A DNA stretch of 16,252 nucleotides from Archangium sp. (GCA_016793585.1 JAEUJR010000874.1:1-16252); one strand, 5' to 3'; numbered from the stretch's first letter, positions 1 through 7,241 are shown. Notes: generated from the letters alone by a model not told the origin. A program made the numbers and translations.

Positions 1-220
1 GGGTGGGGGAATCGAGCGCCGAGAGGTGTTGGGCAAAGCGCAGTGCACACTGCCTGGGTTGATCGGCGAAGCCGTCGAGCAGGTCACCGCCAACTTCCTT
101 CTTCATGGCCACCACGAACATGGTGGTTCGCTCGACGAAGCCGGTTTCACGGCTTGGGTCTCTGGTCGGAGCGCGTCCCTTGATGAGCGGAGACGCACGG
201 GCGAGGCGCGTGCCATTCAT
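1..220 (-). CDS. Partial T3SS-operon protein of unknown family (N-terminal 73 residues)
   Basis: An open frame starts at the ATG at 220-218, three bases after the sctJ stop codon, and runs off the left edge without a stop. The visible N-terminus begins MNGTRLARASPLIKGRAP, is rich in Arg and Pro, and has no signal peptide or membrane segment. A segment around FVERTTMFVVAMKKEVGG is followed by DLLDGFADQPRQCALRF, which looks like the start of a folded cytoplasmic domain. In Ysc-type T3SS operons the gene after sctJ is often sctK or sctL, both cytoplasmic sorting-platform proteins, so one of these is a reasonable guess. I cannot recognise the family from this fragment. The tight spacing and shared strand make co-transcription with sctI and sctJ very likely. 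Confidence 0.6.
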   Translation of the reverse strand, partial: MNGTRLARASPLIKGRAPTRDPSRETGFVERTTMFVVAMKKEVGGDLLDGFADQPRQCALRFAQHLSALDSPT

Positions 221-223
221 GAC

Positions 224-1027
224 TCACGCCACCTTCCGCTGCACGTTGGCCGAGATGACTGGCTTGGGCGTGGCGACTGGACTCGGTGGCGTCTGAACGT
301 TCGACTCCTTCTTGCGCAGCCGGAAGAAGATGATGATCAGCGCAGAAGCGAGCACCGCGAGCACCAGGCCGAGGACGACGACCATCGCGCGCATGCCGTT
401 CTCGGAAGGCGACGGCGCATCGATCGCGAGCGGCACGATGGGCGCCTGGACCGTGACGGGGTCGAGCACGAGCACGACGTCGTCACTGTGAAGGCCATCG
501 ACCGAGGCGGCGACGAGGGCGCGAAGCTCGGCGCGCTGCTGCTGAAGGCGCTCCTGCGCTTCGGGTTGCACGCGGAGCAGCACCGAGGCCTTCGATGGGG
601 TGGGCTGGCTGCCAGGGCGTGGCGCGGGCGGAACGACGAGCTCCACCGAGGCCGACTTCACGCCGTCCATCGTCTCGAGCGCCTCTTCGAGGTCGCCCTC
701 CTGCGCCTCGAGCGCGCGCAGCTTCTCGGCCTGTGGCGTCTCGATGAGGTTGGCGGTCTCGACGAGCGACTGGGTCGTCTTGCGTGCCTTGCGCGGCAGC
801 TTCAGCTCGGTGAGCACCCGCAGCGCATCGGTCGACTTGTCGTCGTCGAGCTCGATGGCCCACGTCGGCTTCTTGCCCTTCTCGGGCACCTTCTTGACCT
901 CGAAGCCGCGCATCGTGAGCTCGGTGACGATCTCGTTGGCGTCACGCTCCTCGAGGCCGTGCTGAATCTGGCTGCGACAGCCGGCGAAGAACACGGCGAG
1001 TGAGAGGAGGATCGTTCGGGGGACCAT
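224..1027 (-). CDS. sctJ: Type III secretion inner-membrane ring lipoprotein SctJ (YscJ/PrgK/FliF family)
   Basis: SctJ forms one of the two concentric inner-membrane rings of the injectisome basal body. The 267-aa product has a lipoprotein signal peptide ending in a lipobox (F14-A15-G16-C17), so Cys17 should be lipidated. It is followed by the two ring-building-motif regions of the family, roughly residues 20-75 and 105-190, including the characteristic MDGVKSASVELVVPP stretch around 120-134. A single transmembrane helix lies at about 213-235, followed by a basic cytoplasmic tail (RLRKKE) rich in Pro and Val. Length and order (lipobox, two globular domains, C-terminal TM) match full-length SctJ. 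The ATG at 1027 has an AGAGG ribosome site in the spacer after sctI. Flagellar FliF is excluded by the lipobox, the small size, and the sctI gene upstream. Confidence 0.93.
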   Translation of the reverse strand: MVPRTILLSLAVFFAGCRSQIQHGLEERDANEIVTELTMRGFEVKKVPEKGKKPTWAIELDDDKSTDALRVLTELKLPRKARKTTQSLVETANLIETPQAEKLRALEAQEGDLEEALETMDGVKSASVELVVPPAPRPGSQPTPSKASVLLRVQPEAQERLQQQRAELRALVAASVDGLHSDDVVLVLDPVTVQAPIVPLAIDAPSPSENGMRAMVVVLGLVLAVLASALIIIFFRLRKKESNVQTPPSPVATPKPVISANVQRKVA

Positions 1028-1036
1028 GGCGTGCCT

Positions 1037-1498
1037 CTAGACCTGCGTTTGGAGGACCTGCTTCACGCCGCTGGTCGCCTTCTCCACGACCTTGCCGGCG
1101 AGATCGAGCTCCTGACTGGCTCGGTAGACGTGCGCCTGGAGCGACAGCAGCTCGGCCGGGCTGAACGACTTCCCCGACTCCGCGAGCTGGAGGATCTGAT
1201 CCATGCGCGACTGCGCCTGCTGTACCTGATCGATCATCTGGCCGGCGACCTGCTTCGTCTCGGCCGCGGTGCCGACCTTCGTTTTCGAGACTGCTTCGGC
1301 TTTGCACGGCGCCGACTTCTCGACGCCGTGAGCGTGCGTCTGGGGCTGTGCCTGAATGGGTGAGGTCTCGAGGCGCTGGGGCTGCGGGCCCTGCGACTGG
1401 CCCTTCATCACCTTCGAGAACTGGTCTGCGGGCTTGTTGACGCCTCCGGCACCAGAGATGCCAGAGGGGCCGACGCCGCCAAGTGGGTTGATAGCCAT
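1037..1498 (-). CDS. sctI: Type III secretion inner-rod protein SctI (YscI/HrpB/PrgJ family)
   Basis: SctI builds the short inner rod (needle adapter) in the basal body below the needle. The 153-aa product starts at MAINPLGG; the ATG at 1498 is chosen because the frame further upstream is the shadow of the preceding gene and a GAGG ribosome site sits 8 bases before it. The C-terminus (about 112-153), with LLSLQAHVYRASQELDLAGK followed by VVEKATSGVKQVL, matches the conserved amphipathic helix of the YscI/HrpB family (LQ...Y..E.....KVV.KAT.G...LL). The N-terminal 110 residues are Gly/Pro/Gln-rich and look disordered, making the protein somewhat longer than the family's usual 100-130 residues. 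Cys64 is its only cysteine. It lies between the 156-aa gene and sctJ, with gaps of 8 and 9 bases, and sctI-sctJ adjacency is typical of injectisome loci. Confidence 0.88.
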   Translation of the reverse strand: MAINPLGGVGPSGISGAGGVNKPADQFSKVMKGQSQGPQPQRLETSPIQAQPQTHAHGVEKSAPCKAEAVSKTKVGTAAETKQVAGQMIDQVQQAQSRMDQILQLAESGKSFSPAELLSLQAHVYRASQELDLAGKVVEKATSGVKQVLQTQV

Positions 1499-1506
1499 GG
1501 CGTGCC

Positions 1507-1977
1507 TCAGCGGATGTTGTTGATCGCGGCCTTGGCCGAGTCGTGCCGAACCTTCAGCACATTGGAGATGGTGTTGTACTCGCGGCTCTCCTGCTGCATC
1601 GCCATCTGCATGGCCATGGAGCGGTTCGCCTCGGCGCGCATCTCGTTCATCATGCCCGCCATGTCGCCCGAGACGGCCGAGTTGACGGCGCCGCCGACCG
1701 AGCCCCCGGTTCCACCCGTCACCCCGCCATTGACGTTGACGATGCCGGTCGCTGCGGCCGAGGCGGTACGGGGGCCCTGGTTCGCGAAGTTGGTGACCGC
1801 CGAGACCGCCGCGCTGACCACGCCAGCACCGGGCACGCTGCCGAGCACGGCCCCGCTCACCACGCCCAGCGCCTGCGCCCCCTGCTGAAGCGAGTTCTTC
1901 AGCACTTCCCCGAACTCCTGCTTCTGGCTCTGGCGCGCGGTCGTGGCGGTGACGGAAAGCTGTTCGATGCGGTTCAT
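1507..1977 (-). CDS. Ala/Gly-rich T3SS-operon protein of unknown function (possible needle, translocon or accessory component)
   Basis: The 156-aa product is the first gene of the T3SS operon as seen here. Residues 1-32 are polar and probably helical (MNRIEQLSVTATTARQSQK). Residues 33-105 are strongly Ala/Gly/Val-rich with small-residue hydrophobic runs and a glycine-rich patch (VNGGVTGGTGGSVGG). Residues 107-156 are Met/Gln-rich and predicted helical, ending in SNVLKVRHDSAKAAINNIR. The small-residue centre could be membrane-interacting. The C-terminal helix, ending in a run of polar and basic residues, is the part most likely to be conserved. A strong GGAGG ribosome site lies 5 bases before the ATG at 1977. 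Position directly before sctI, where some systems carry needle or chaperone genes, suggests a structural or secreted part, but I do not recognise the family. It is not an obvious SctF needle subunit, which is about 80 residues long. Confidence 0.7.
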   Translation of the reverse strand: MNRIEQLSVTATTARQSQKQEFGEVLKNSLQQGAQALGVVSGAVLGSVPGAGVVSAAVSAVTNFANQGPRTASAAATGIVNVNGGVTGGTGGSVGGAVNSAVSGDMAGMMNEMRAEANRSMAMQMAMQQESREYNTISNVLKVRHDSAKAAINNIR

Positions 1978-2009
1978 GGAGTCCTCCAGCGAGTGTGTGG
2001 AGGGTGTTG

Positions 2010-2025
2010 AGCAGCAACCGTGCCT
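2010..2025 (-). promoter_or_regulatory. Sigma-54 (RpoN) -24/-12 promoter of the T3SS operon
   Basis: Read on the minus strand, this site is AGGCACG-GTTG-CTGCT, against the consensus TGGCACG-N4-TTGCT. The invariant GG and GC are present with exactly 10 bases between them, and only the first base of the -24 box and one T of the -12 box differ. The implied start lies near 1998-1999, giving a leader of about 21 bases that carries the GGAGG ribosome site before the ATG at 1977. It lies in the 100-base gap between the patatin stop and the T3SS operon. An enhancer-binding activator would be needed; none is visible here. Confidence 0.72.
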
Positions 2026-2077
2026 GCTCCAACTCGCTGGAATGACCCGGGAATCGCGAATCCGACCGAGAAGACGA

Positions 2078-3307
2078 TCAGTCCGGCGCGAAGAACTCGA
2101 GCAGCTGTTCGCGGCGGGCGTGAGCGTCGTCCATGCCGAGCTGGATCAGATCTCTCGCGTACGGCGCGTCGAAGAGCAGGTAGCTGCCGAGCTCGGCCTG
2201 GCTGAGCAGCTGACTTCCAGCGAGACGATGCAGCAGCCGGGTCGGCAGGGCGTCGTCGGTCTCCTTCTTTGCGCGCGCTTCGAGGTGCGGGCGGGCGAGC
2301 TCGGCGAGATCGCGAGACGGGCGAACGACGAGTTCACGCACGAAGCGGTACGGCTGGCCGCGCGTGTCAGAGAGCGTCGCGTTGAGCTGTTCGACGAAGG
2401 CGTCACCACCGAGCTGGCGGCCGCGCTCGACCAGCGCGTTCACGCGGCGAAGGCGGGCGAGATCGTGATCGAGCCGATCGAGCATGAGCGCGTTGAGGAC
2501 CTTGCCAATCACCTGCGGCGTCGTGGGCAGGTTGGTGAACTTCGGCGGCTCGACCGCGGCCTTCGGCTTGTGGCCCAGCGAGAGAATCAGCAGCCGATCG
2601 GCGCCGAGCCGAAGGGCGGGCGCGACAGGCGTGTTCTGTCGCACGAAGCCGTCGCAGTAGTACTCGTCGCCGATCTTCACCGAGCGGAAGAGCAGGGGAA
2701 TCGCGGCAGACGCGAGCGCGTGCTCGGGGCTCAGCACGACTTCGGTGGCGACGGTCCATGGGTCGCGGCTCCACTCGGGAAGACCGGGCTCCCGGCGCTG
2801 AACGAAGACCTGGGTGCGACCGTCACGAATGCGCGTGGTGCTGACCGAGATCGCGTCGAAGGTGCCCTTCGCGAGGTTGGCGGCGATGCGCGGCCACGCG
2901 ATGCGCTGGTTCACCATGTTCTCGAGCGGCTCGGGGTGGAGCAGATCGTAGAGCCGCCACCCGTCGGGGTGCTCGTTGTTGCGCGTGGCCTTCCACATCT
3001 TGCGGCCGACGCTCCAGGCTGACTCTCCGGCCACCTTGAAGACCTGCTCGAGCGACAGGCTCGTCCACAGCGAGGCGAGGCCGCGGCCCTGCTCGTCGGG
3101 GTTGTCCATCGTCGCCGCGAGGTAGCAGCACGTCATCGCGCCGACCGACGTCCCGGCGAGAATGTCGAACCGAACATGGCGGCGAACGTCGGGTGGCAGC
3201 TCTTCGCGCACGTAGCGAACGATGCCGGCTTCCCAGGCGCCACGAGCGCCGCCGCCGCTGCAGACGAGACCGATCTTCGGGCGTGGGCGCTGCGTTGCTG
3301 CGGTCAT
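2078..3307 (-). CDS. Patatin-like phospholipase / acyl hydrolase
   Basis: The 409-aa product is a serine acyl-hydrolase of the patatin family, expected to release fatty acids from phospholipids or other acyl esters. The family signatures are all visible: the oxyanion loop SGGGARG at residues 17-23, the nucleophile elbow GTSVG with Ser54, and the catalytic Asp219 in CDGF (DGF in place of the usual DGG/DGA). After the catalytic domain (about 10-240), the rest is a charged, mostly helical region ending near 409. No signal peptide is present; the protein starts MTAATQRPRPKIGLVCSGGG. The ATG at 3307 is preceded by a GGGGAG ribosome site. It lies on the same strand as and directly upstream of the T3SS operon, but a separate sigma-54 element lies between them. 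It may be a housekeeping phospholipase or a T3SS effector, by loose analogy with ExoU; sequence alone does not decide this. Confidence 0.9.
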   Translation of the reverse strand: MTAATQRPRPKIGLVCSGGGARGAWEAGIVRYVREELPPDVRRHVRFDILAGTSVGAMTCCYLAATMDNPDEQGRGLASLWTSLSLEQVFKVAGESAWSVGRKMWKATRNNEHPDGWRLYDLLHPEPLENMVNQRIAWPRIAANLAKGTFDAISVSTTRIRDGRTQVFVQRREPGLPEWSRDPWTVATEVVLSPEHALASAAIPLLFRSVKIGDEYYCDGFVRQNTPVAPALRLGADRLLILSLGHKPKAAVEPPKFTNLPTTPQVIGKVLNALMLDRLDHDLARLRRVNALVERGRQLGGDAFVEQLNATLSDTRGQPYRFVRELVVRPSRDLAELARPHLEARAKKETDDALPTRLLHRLAGSQLLSQAELGSYLLFDAPYARDLIQLGMDDAHARREQLLEFFAPD

Positions 3308-3322
3308 GGCGACTCCCCGAGG

Positions 3323-3430
3323 TGATCAGCGACGAGGCGATGATCAGCCGAAAAATTGCGCGGGCCACAGGCCGATCCATCCTTCGTCATGTCTGTTGCA
3401 CCCACCGCCGCGAGGAAAACCATGATCAGC
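3323..3430. repeat. Three TGATCAGC repeats between and at the start of divergent genes
   Basis: The octamer TGATCAGC, containing the palindrome TGATCA, occurs at 3323-3330, 3341-3348 and 3423-3430. The first two copies start exactly 18 bases apart and lie 16-41 bases upstream of the patatin ATG. The third overlaps the start codon of the PilZ gene. The spacing and position could mark an operator shared by the two divergent genes, but the repeat is short and chance is possible. Confidence 0.35.
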
Positions 3431-3748
3431 ATCACCGCCCAGCCGCCTTCTCCCACGCGCAGTCACCCCCGCGTCGATGCGGGCTTCATGGTCAAGCTCT
3501 TCACGCAGGGCAAGGCCGTGTTGGCGAAGGCCGACAATCTGTCGATGCAGGGCCTGCACGTGCTGGGTGACTTCTTCACGGCCGAGGAGCGGCTCACGCT
3601 CGCGATTCCGCTCCCCGACGATCGTGAGGTGGTGACGAAGGCCACGGTGCGCCGCCGTGACGAAGAGTCGATCTCGGTGGAGTTCGATCAGCTCGACTGG
3701 GACGACATGTTCGCGCTCGCGCGGTTTCTGCACCCGCGCCTGCCGTGA
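3422..3748 (+). CDS. PilZ-domain protein, predicted cyclic-di-GMP receptor
   Basis: The 108-aa product is essentially one PilZ domain. Both c-di-GMP-binding motifs are intact: RxxxR as R13-S-H-P-R17, and [D/N]xSxxG as N39-L-S-M-Q-G44, followed by beta-strand segments (LTLAIPLPDD, VVTKATVRRRDEE, ISVEFDQLD) and a closing helix (DDMFALARFLHPRL). This points to a small cytoplasmic c-di-GMP sensor acting through a partner protein. The start at 3422 is preferred because a GAGGA ribosome site lies 5-6 bases upstream and the first 22 residues of the longer frame (from 3356) are not PilZ-like; an ATG at 3389 is an alternative. The gene is divergent from the patatin gene and converges with the receiver gene, leaving only 7 bases between their stop codons. 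Confidence 0.88.
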   Translation: MISITAQPPSPTRSHPRVDAGFMVKLFTQGKAVLAKADNLSMQGLHVLGDFFTAEERLTLAIPLPDDREVVTKATVRRRDEESISVEFDQLDWDDMFALARFLHPRLP

Positions 3749-3755
3749 AGACGGC

Positions 3756-4136
3756 TCAGCCCTTCCTGGCGCGCCGGGTCGAGACGAGATCCATCAGCTC
3801 GGCGCCGCGAAAGGGCTTGTGAATGTAGCCGTCGGCGCCGGCCTTCATCGCCACCTCGACGTCGCTCTTCTTCGCTTTCGCGGTGAGCATGTGGAGCGGA
3901 ACCTTCGCGGTGGTCGCGTCGGCCTTGAGCATTCGGCACACGGTGATGCCGTCGAGCTGTGGCAACACCACGTCGAGCAGGATCAGATCGAACGACTGGG
4001 TACGAGCGAGCTTGAGGCCCTCAGTGCCCGTCGCCGCGCACTCCACCTCGACCTCGTTCTCGCTGAGCATGCTGCGCACCAGCTCGCGAATGACGGGCTC
4101 GTCTTCCACGACCAGAATGCGGAACGGCGTGCCCAT
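3756..4136 (-). CDS. Single-domain response regulator (CheY-like receiver)
   Basis: The 126-aa product is a stand-alone phosphoacceptor receiver domain with no output domain. The acidic pocket is E11-D12 (VVEDEP), the phosphorylated residue is Asp55 (LLDVVLP), the switch threonine is Thr85 (MLTAK) and the conserved lysine is Lys107 (HKPF), so it should be functional. It ends shortly after helix 5 with a basic tail (RRARKG). The ATG at 4136 is preferred because it places the fold start (FRILVVEDE) at the usual distance; a GTG at 4184 would add 16 unrelated residues. It follows the ABC permease on the same strand with a 54-base gap and could be co-transcribed. No histidine kinase is in the window, so its partner is unknown. 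Confidence 0.9.
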   Translation of the reverse strand: MGTPFRILVVEDEPVIRELVRSMLSENEVEVECAATGTEGLKLARTQSFDLILLDVVLPQLDGITVCRMLKADATTAKVPLHMLTAKAKKSDVEVAMKAGADGYIHKPFRGAELMDLVSTRRARKG

Positions 4137-4190
4137 GGCGCGGCCGAGCTTACCTGTTTCCGAATCGCGGCGAAGGAGCCGCACACTTCT

Positions 4191-6755
4191 TCACTCGTAG
4201 GCCAGCGCTTCGACGACATCGAGGCGTGAAGCGCGGCGGGCGGGGTAGAGACCTGCGAGCGTCGAGGCGACGATGGCGATGAGCAGCATCTGCACGGCGG
4301 TGACCCACGGGAACTGGAACGGAAAGCTCCAGCCCGTCGCCTGTACGCCAACCACCTTGGTGAGCACGTAGCCGACCACGGCTCCGACACCGACGCCCAT
4401 CAACCCACCTGTGAGGCCAATGAAGCTCGCCTCGGCTGCGAAGAGCTTGAGCACGTGGCGGCGATCGGCACCGACGGCGCGAAGCAGGCCGATCTCTCTG
4501 GTGCGATCGAGCACCGCCGCCAGCAGGGTGTTGATGATGCCCAGCAGCGCGAGCAGCACCGACACCACCTCCATCGCCCACGTCACTTTGAACGCGCTGC
4601 CGACGAGGTTCATCGCCTCGTCGCGCAGCTCGGAGTTCGAGAGCACGTAGAGATCGAACGACTTGCCGAAGCGCTCGGTGACGCGCTGGCGCACGGTCTC
4701 GATCTTCGACGGGTCATCGACGTACAGGTGATAGCTGTCGACCTGATCGTCGTTGAACTGTCGGGTGAAGTGGCTGCGCTCGATGATGATCGACCCCTGA
4801 TCCGACGTGTAGTCGATGATCACCGCGCCCACCTTCCACGGGTGCACGCCGGTGGGCGTCTTGACGTCGAAGACGTCGCCGACCTTCAGGTTGCGGCGGC
4901 GCGCGAAGTTCTCGCTGATGGTGACGATGTCTCTCGCGCGTTCCTCGGGCGTCGGGAGTGAACCGGAGAGCACCGTCGGCTTGCCGCGGCGTTCGTAGAT
5001 CTCGGGGATGAGCGAGATGATGAACACCCGCAGCCCGAGCACGTCGGCGGGGTAGACCCGAACCCGATCGAGCGCGTCGACGAACTCGAACTTCGCCAGC
5101 TCGTCGCCGACCGATGCGGCCATCGGCTGGTTCTGCACGCCGGCGACCTTGGCCGACGAGGTGACGAAGAGATCGGCCGGAATGGCCTGTCGAATCCACG
5201 TCTCGGCGCTCGTCTGAAAGCTGCCGATGAACGAGGCGACGGTGATGCTCATCGCGACGCCGACCGAGAGCGCCGAGACGGGCACGGCCGTTCTCACCGG
5301 AGCGCGCGCGAAGTTGTCGGCCGCGAGCCGCCCCGAGAACCCCCAGATGGCCTGGCCGGGCCCAGCCAGTGGTGTGTTGAGCCGGCGCAGGAGCAACGGC
5401 GACAGCAGTGTCGCCCCCATGAGGATGAAGAAGATCGAGATGTAGCCACCGACCGGCAGGTTCTCGACGGGCGGCGGAATGAGGGTCGCCGGACCGGCGA
5501 GGACGAAGAGCGCCACGCCGAGGTAGGTCGGCCACGAGCGCACGGTCACCGCGCCAGCGCCGACCGCGACGTCTCGGCGGAGCGCCTCCACGGGCTGAAC
5601 GCCCGACGCGATGACGGCTGGTCGAAGGGCGGCGAACACGCTGCCAAGAATTCCGAGCGCTGCGCCGAGCGCCATCTCCGACGTTCCGAGCTGAACGTCT
5701 TGCGCGTTCACCTGCACGTAGAGTTGCGAGACCGTGTCGCTCACCCATGAGATCGCGCCGCGCCCCACGACGAGGCCGAAGGGAATGCCGATCGCGCTGC
5801 CGATGATGCCCAGGCCCATCGCCTCGATGGCGAAGAGCGCTCGAATGTCTCGTTTCGTGGTGCCGAGCGCGCGCAGGGTGCCGATCTCGCGTCGGCGTTG
5901 GAGCACGCTGATCGACACGGTGTTGTAGACGAGGAACACGCCGACCAGCAGGGCGACCGCGCTGCCGAGGTTGAGGCCGAGCTGGAAGCTGCGCACCATC
6001 GTCTCGACGCTCGCGCCCCGGCTGTCGGGACGATCGATCTCGTAGGCCGGTCCGAAGCCGGCGCGCAGCTCACTCACCACGGGCTCCCAGCCGACGGTGG
6101 GGTCGACCTTCACGTCGATGCGATCGAAGACGCGGCCGCGGCCGAACGCCTCCTGCGCCGATGCGAAGAACATCACGCCGACCGAGCCGCCGAACGCCGT
6201 GACCGGACCTGTCTCTTTCAACAGCCCGTGCACGACGAAGTCCTTCACGCCCTCTTTGGTGATCAGCTGAAACGTCGAGCCCGTCTTGAGGCCCTTCGTC
6301 TTTGCGAAGCGTTCGCCCACGAGGATGCGATCGGTCGAGTTGAGGAACTCGAGGTCGTCGTTGAGCTTGCCGACGTCGCGGTCGACGCCCTCGTACGAGC
6401 GGAAGAACCCGTCATCGAGCAGGTCGATGCCCATCACGTAGAGCGACTCGCCCGGGCTGTCCTTCACCGGCGCGACGACGGTCAGCGTGCCTGCCGCGTG
6501 TTGCACGCCTTTCACCGCCCGCGCCTTCTCGAGCAGCTCTTCGGGGAAGCCGGCCGTCGTGCCCGCGATCGAGACGTCGGCCTTCCCTGCGACGGTGTCG
6601 ATGGTCGAGCGGAACGCGTTGGTGACCGAGCGGTTGATGGAGGAGATGCCGACGAGCGTGGCGACTCCGACGGCAACGCCCATGACGGTGAGCGCCGTTC
6701 GGAGCGGGCTGTCGAACAGGTGACGAAGCGAGACGAACCGCAGCAGGGCGAGCAT
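4191..6755 (-). CDS. ABC transporter permease with two FtsX/MacB-type domains
   Basis: The 854-aa product is a duplicated MacB/LolE-type permease. Each half has a first transmembrane helix, a large extracytoplasmic domain and a three-helix FtsX domain. The first half has TM1 near residues 17-40 (LTVMGVAVGVATLVGISS), a MacB_PCD-like domain about 45-265, and FtsX helices near 270-290, 312-335 and 362-385. Extra hydrophobic segments lie near 410-455. The second half starts near 485-510, has an outer domain about 515-725 and a final FtsX unit about 728-850. The paired motifs RRREIGTLRALG and RTREIGLLRAVG mark the coupling helices that contact the ATPase. Such large duplicated permeases usually act as mechanotransmission machines, moving lipids, lipoproteins or peptides at the envelope. 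No ATPase is next to it; the nearest is 1.4 kb away at 8207-8896. Confidence 0.92.
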   Translation of the reverse strand: MLALLRFVSLRHLFDSPLRTALTVMGVAVGVATLVGISSINRSVTNAFRSTIDTVAGKADVSIAGTTAGFPEELLEKARAVKGVQHAAGTLTVVAPVKDSPGESLYVMGIDLLDDGFFRSYEGVDRDVGKLNDDLEFLNSTDRILVGERFAKTKGLKTGSTFQLITKEGVKDFVVHGLLKETGPVTAFGGSVGVMFFASAQEAFGRGRVFDRIDVKVDPTVGWEPVVSELRAGFGPAYEIDRPDSRGASVETMVRSFQLGLNLGSAVALLVGVFLVYNTVSISVLQRRREIGTLRALGTTKRDIRALFAIEAMGLGIIGSAIGIPFGLVVGRGAISWVSDTVSQLYVQVNAQDVQLGTSEMALGAALGILGSVFAALRPAVIASGVQPVEALRRDVAVGAGAVTVRSWPTYLGVALFVLAGPATLIPPPVENLPVGGYISIFFILMGATLLSPLLLRRLNTPLAGPGQAIWGFSGRLAADNFARAPVRTAVPVSALSVGVAMSITVASFIGSFQTSAETWIRQAIPADLFVTSSAKVAGVQNQPMAASVGDELAKFEFVDALDRVRVYPADVLGLRVFIISLIPEIYERRGKPTVLSGSLPTPEERARDIVTISENFARRRNLKVGDVFDVKTPTGVHPWKVGAVIIDYTSDQGSIIIERSHFTRQFNDDQVDSYHLYVDDPSKIETVRQRVTERFGKSFDLYVLSNSELRDEAMNLVGSAFKVTWAMEVVSVLLALLGIINTLLAAVLDRTREIGLLRAVGADRRHVLKLFAAEASFIGLTGGLMGVGVGAVVGYVLTKVVGVQATGWSFPFQFPWVTAVQMLLIAIVASTLAGLYPARRASRLDVVEALAYE

Positions 6756-6818
6756 CGGAGCGCGTGCACCCTAACGCCCACCTTCCCGATTGCGCAGGAA
6801 GAAGGGCATGGTTCGGTG

Positions 6819-7241
6819 ATGGAGATCGTCCGGCTGAGCAGAGAGAACTCGGCGCTCCTCTCGAACGTCGCGGCCGACGTGTTCGACGAGCCCGTGCAGC
6901 AGCGGTTCCTCGAAGCGTTCGTGAACGACGCGCGGCACGTGATGTTCGTTGCCGTGGAGTCAGGTCAGGTCGTCGGCATGGGCTCGGCGGTCGAGTACTT
7001 CCACCCGGACAAGCCACCGCAGCTGTGGATCAACGAGGTCGGCGTGTCGCCCGCGTTTCAGCGCAGAGGAATCGGCCGGGCGATCGTCGACGCGCTGGTG
7101 AAGGAAGCGAAGGCGCGTGGCTGCGTGTTCGCGTGGCTGGGCACGGCGCACGACAACGTCGCTGGCCAGGCATGCTTCTCGTCGGTGAAGGACGTCTCGG
7201 CGCCGCAGCCGTTCCTGCTCTACGAGTGGGACCTCGAGTGA
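6819..7241 (+). CDS. GNAT-family N-acetyltransferase
   Basis: The 140-aa product is a GCN5-related acetyltransferase using acetyl-CoA on an unknown amine substrate. The acetyl-CoA pyrophosphate-binding motif is seen as Q81-R-R-G-I-G86 after the beta-4 strand LWINEVGVSPAF. The overall pattern (VMFVAVESGQVVGMG, then INEVGVSP, then the C-terminal YEWDLE) resembles the small AAC(3)-I-like subgroup, but this does not establish aminoglycoside activity. The tyrosine often found in the C-terminal region of the active site (ALY in relatives) is replaced here by ACF (118-120). The ATG at 6819 gives a typical length; the longer upstream frame is a shadow of the permease gene. It is divergent from the permease with 63 bases between starts, and its stop overlaps the GTG of the next gene. 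Confidence 0.87.
   Translation: MEIVRLSRENSALLSNVAADVFDEPVQQRFLEAFVNDARHVMFVAVESGQVVGMGSAVEYFHPDKPPQLWINEVGVSPAFQRRGIGRAIVDALVKEAKARGCVFAWLGTAHDNVAGQACFSSVKDVSAPQPFLLYEWDLE

Noticed and set aside
26..1003. Long plus-strand open frame (325 codons) opposite sctJ
   Set aside because: It is an Arg/His/Leu-rich shadow of sctJ and the partial gene, typical of GC-rich DNA; the minus strand has clear family motifs.
1499..2032. Upstream extension of the sctI frame
   Set aside because: It is the shadow of the 156-aa gene; the ATG at 1498 has a ribosome site and matches the SctI length.
2085..2110. GAAC-N10-GTTC inverted repeat upstream of the sigma-54 element as an activator site
   Set aside because: Arms of only 4 bases inside the patatin coding sequence; not distinguishable from chance.
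5898..6818. Plus-strand frame extending the GNAT gene upstream by 307 codons
   Set aside because: It lies antisense to the permease, has biased composition and no domain, while the GNAT fold starts at 6819.
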